From the NCBI RefSeq assembly GCF_037975245.1, contig NC_092567.1, positions 5,712,214-5,776,213 on the forward strand: DNA of 64,000 bases, given 5' to 3'. This document shows positions 61,355 to 64,000 of the stretch, one piece after another (the first letter of the stretch is position 1; every line of letters starts with the position of its first letter). Source of the DNA: Apostichopus japonicus. Taxonomy: Eukaryota > Echinodermata > Holothuroidea > Aspidochirotida > Stichopodidae. The notes beneath the pieces are model-generated. The model did not search any database and was not told the DNA's origin. It saw only the letters and a program-made list of their open reading frames with translations. The translations under genes were made by a program, and so were the position numbers.

Positions 61355-61604
61355 ATTATCTCTTTTGTAAACACAAAGTTAATCATGTAATTTGTAAGCA
61401 AACGATTAAGTTTTTGAGCTGTTATTTTGTTTGAGAACTTTTTTTTTTTTTACTATGCTTTTTCTACATGTTTGGAAATAAGTGTGCTAGTTTGCTTTTT
61501 AAAAAAATGTTTAGTTTATTATCCTTGTTGTATTATTCATTGTTCTACCAGAAAATGTTTAGGGTAATGTCAAACTTGCTTAGTTTGTACAATTAAGGGG
61601 CCGG
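61355..61604 (+). other. BEL/Pao 3' region with polypurine tract
   Basis: Non-coding sequence ending in AATTAAGGGGCCGG immediately before the 3' LTR; the purine-rich part is the likely primer for second-strand synthesis. Confidence 0.7.
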
Positions 61605-61975
61605 TGTAGTGGCAGAGTTGCTTATTCGGCCTTCCATAGAAAAGTTATTTTTATGTTTTCGGGTGTTGAAAGCCTACAAGCCAACACGGTATTTACGAGC
61701 TAAATTATCACCATTTGTGACCTACGAGTACGTTTATACGAGTACGTTTCGAGTATATAACCATTCTATAGCGTTTAGAGTGTATCATACTACGGTTATT
61801 TTGTTTCCTTGTTTTTCGTGTTTTAGGGAGGAACGGTGTAAATATCTCTGTAAATACAAGTTGTTTTATTACTTTACTACGGACTTTCGTCAGTGTGTGT
61901 TTTTATATTACGGATTTTCGTCTTCGTCTTCAGCTAATTTTAGTCAGCATTTCAGCTCCGTGCCCGGACATCACA
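61605..61975 (+). repeat. BEL/Pao 3' LTR
   Basis: 371 bp, TGTAGTGGC...CATCACA, the same length as the 5' LTR once its insertion is removed; about three substitutions. Confidence 0.92.
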
Positions 61976-61980
61976 CCCTT

Positions 61981-62760
61981 AATCCTTCCTTGCGCATTTT
62001 GGCAAACACTTTTTCACCCTCTCTTGAAAAGATTCTCTATAGTTGCGCCATTGTAACAATTTCAGCGTTTTCGACCTGCATTTATTGAAAAAAAGCCTCA
62101 ACCCATCTCCCCACAACTTTGCTGGTGCATATTGGCTGAAATGCGCCGCCAAAAAACACTTTTGTCCCTCCCTCCTAGCAAACTCCTCTAGTTCAGCATT
62201 TGTTAAAAACATTTCCGCGTTTTCGACCTGCATTTTAGTAAAATAAAAAGCCTACAACCCCTCTCACTTTCCTGGCGCATATTGACTGAAATGCGCCGAA
62301 AACTCTTTACCCTGCCTAGACAAGGTCCTCTAGTTCCGCCATTGTAAAAAAAACATTTCCGCATTTCCGACCTGAATTTAGTGAAATAAAACCTAAACCC
62401 TTCCCTATCCCTCCTGGCGCCTATTGGATGCAATGCGCTCGAAAAAAACGTCTTCACCCTTTTGACAATATAATCTAACTCATCCATTTTAAACGTAAAG
62501 AATTCCGCGTTTTCGACCTATATTTAGTGAAATAGCTTTAAACCAGCACCACTTCCTGTGTGCATATAGGCTGACATGCGACCAAAAAAAACTTTGTTAC
62601 CCTCCTTTGACAAATTCCTCTCGTTTCCACGGTTTCCGCGTTTTCGACCTTGCTATATAGCAAGGTCAATAACGCGGAAACCGTTGAACCCGGTACTCGA
62701 TAACCGAACTCAGTTTATCGATTTCCGCGTTTTCCAAGTTTCTGCGTTATCGACCTGACC
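61981..62760. repeat. FB2 right arm, outer part with terminal hairpin
   Basis: Five or so units then the terminal hairpin block (62620-62760), mirror image of 31503-31640. Confidence 0.87.
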
Positions 62761-62770
62761 CAAAATTGCT
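62761..62770. repeat. Target-site duplication of FB2, right copy
   Basis: CAAAATTGCT, identical to 31493-31502. Confidence 0.88.
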
Positions 62771-63051
62771 CTCATAGGTTGTTGAATGTATATCCCCACA
62801 TGCGTAGATGGAAACCTATTGAAGGAAACTTCAATAGAGAGGGTTTATAGACAACACAAAGTTATGAATATAAATTAAAGAAGGACTGATTCTTGTTATG
62901 TTCAGGTTATCTTCTTGAAGTTAAGTTGCACTTCTCGTTGGTAGGAGTCTGACTAGATAACGTATTATTTTGTAGCTCTCAATCTAAGTATAGGTAGAAG
63001 GGAGTGAATGTATTATTAATATAAATATGTTTTATGATTCCCATTGTTTAG

Positions 63052-63151
63052 CTACAGACTTGAAAATTACGGTATTAAACGCCTTGCATACACGGACACT
63101 GCTGGATCGTTACCATTATGTGTTTCACTGTTGAATTTTATTAAATATGTT
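63052..63151 (+). CDS. Possible further NLR exon (weak)
   Basis: An acceptor-like 'tttatgattcccattgtttag' precedes a stretch that, entered in the phase left by the LRR exon at 29104, is open for 33 codons (YRLENYGIKRLAYTD then SLPLCVSLLNFI) and closes at TGA 63152. Leu spacing is only loosely LRR-like and no good donor is present, so it would have to be a last exon. The phase match could be chance. Confidence 0.2.
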
Positions 63152-63154
63152 TGA

Positions 63155-63954
63155 CTGTTTAGCAGGAACACAAATAACAGGGTGATTAAGTTCGTATTGA
63201 GAATAATATTATGCGTGTCAAACAATGAGCCAAACAATAATAATAGGATGGTTAAAAGCGGTATTGAATATTTACTTTCAGTATAAAATATTGTGCGAGA
63301 TTACTAGATAACTCTAAAAATTAAAGCTTAATATCATCCAATCAAATCTGCGATATTAAATATAGTTCCCGAAATAATCATAATGCATTAGCTATGATCG
63401 TCATCGCCCTTGGTTTGTCTCCTTCGAGCCCGAATCTAAATAAAAGAGATTGTACCAAATATGGGTAGCTCGGAAATATCGTAGAACAGCAAGTAACATA
63501 AGTATTTGAAAGGTATTATTTAAATATGTACTTTTTGCCGCGACAAAGTAATAAATCCTTTTATTGTCGATCATCATGTCGTAATTATTTAGAAAATTAT
63601 ATTCATTTGATAACTTTTTTTTTTTTTTAAGAACGAAACTAAAATCCTGCAAAGTATCGCAGAACTACTGAATGGAATTGCGAGAAAGCGTTTGAAATCC
63701 ATACCCCATACAAAACTTGTATTGTAAACAGAACATGTTTCGAAGGGAGATTGTACCGTCATTCAAACAATGGTGTTATCACTTTCTACTTTCAAACTTG
63801 AAATATCAAACAAAGGCTTGTATTGAGCCCCTCCCCCCCCAACCCGCCCCTCCCATTTTTTAGGACCAAAATCGTTTTGGGCCAAATCAATTTTCGAATA
63901 AAATGTGTTTAGATTTAGACCCAAATAAGTTGTAGGCCTACCATTTATTTTTTA
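63155..63954. other. AT-rich intron or flank, no gene seen
   Basis: A C-run lies near 63830-63848; otherwise nothing recognised. Confidence 0.5.
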
Positions 63955-63986
63955 GGGGGGGGGGGGGGGGTGGGGGGGTGGGGGGT
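63955..63986. repeat. G-run at the window edge
   Basis: Thirty-two bases with only two non-G positions (both T). Four or more G-tracts could form a quadruplex. Confidence 0.9.
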
Positions 63987-64000
63987 TAGCCTGCAAAAAT

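Larger units (their letters stand above)
36299..61975 (+). mobile_element. BEL/Pao LTR retrotransposon with three nested insertions
   Basis: LTRs of 371 bp each (5': 36299-36604 plus 39653-39717; 3': 61605-61975) begin TGTAGTGGC and end CATCACA, and are flanked by the 5 bp duplication CCCTT (36294-36298, 61976-61980). A primer-binding-site-like TGG follows the 5' LTR and a purine-rich AAGGGGCCGG precedes the 3' LTR. Order inside: gag with DUF1759-like region, zinc knuckles, protease, reverse transcriptase, RNase H, integrase, DUF5641-like tail, which is the BEL/Pao order. Net of insertions it is about 7.2 kb, a normal length. The LTRs differ at about three positions by eye. The coding region has frameshifts and stops, so this copy is inactive. 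Confidence 0.92.
31503..62760. mobile_element. Foldback element FB2 (same family as FB1), expanded to 31.3 kb by nested insertions
   Basis: Ends GGCCAGGTGGATGACGC (31503) and GGTCAGGTCGATAACGC (minus strand, 62760) match FB1 and are flanked by a perfect 10 bp duplication. Left arm 31503-32213, about four to five ~150 bp units; right arm 35190-36298 and 61981-62760, split by a BEL/Pao retrotransposon. Without that retrotransposon the element would be about 5.6 kb. A perfect 26 bp palindrome at 31592-31617 (centre GCTATATAGC) separates the terminal hairpin from the repeat units. The centre (32214-35189) holds repeat family E, a long purine tract and unassigned sequence. No transposase found. 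Confidence 0.88.

Overview
The window looks like a piece of a marine invertebrate genome, most likely an echinoderm (sea cucumber or sea urchin relative). Two host exons support this: a C-terminal NACHT-region exon of a NOD-like receptor (NLR) at 1-725 and a leucine-rich-repeat (LRR) exon at 28896-29104. They share strand, have consensus splice sites and match in reading-frame phase. The species call is inference from the NLR type and from frequent 'GTAGGCCTAC'-like intron sequence. Nearly everything else is intron filled with transposable elements (TEs).

First intron (726-28895, if the two exons are adjacent). From left to right: a ~60 bp tandem repeat; a hAT-type element (2028-3032) inside a repeat rich in AGGTCA half-sites (1925-5400); AT-rich sequence with one doubtful minus-strand exon; another hAT-type element (8779-10406); a Penelope-like endonuclease fragment (10684-11151, minus); a 5'-truncated LINE reverse transcriptase (12796-13990, minus); a 7.2 kb foldback element FB1 (15752-22914) carrying a broken Penelope-like fragment and a PIF/Harbinger-like element; and two more hAT-type elements (23432-25696, 26707-27728), the second with a smaller element inside it.

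Second intron (from 29105). It is dominated by a second foldback element, FB2, at 31503-62760, flanked by a perfect 10 bp target duplication. FB2 is 31 kb only because a BEL/Pao LTR retrotransposon (36299-61975; 5 bp duplication CCCTT; two 371 bp LTRs) sits in its right arm. The BEL element is itself broken by three insertions: a 3.0 kb DNA transposon in the 5' LTR (36605-39648; duplication ATTA; the empty site is preserved in the 3' LTR), a 4.0 kb TA-flanked element between gag and pol (41282-45308), and an 11.4 kb TA-flanked complex after pol (49989-61352). The complex consists of two palindromic elements whose arms interlock in the order A-B-A'-B'. A 279 bp MITE with a 9 bp duplication lies inside arm A. 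Insertion order can therefore be read directly: FB2, then BEL, then its three insertions, then the MITE.

No tRNA, rRNA, CRISPR or prokaryotic operon was seen. The most unusual items are the foldback family with ~150 bp tandem subrepeats, the interlocked palindromes, the 4 bp-duplication transposon with 11 copies of one 13-14 bp motif, and a ~1 kb segment shared by three differently ended DNA transposons.
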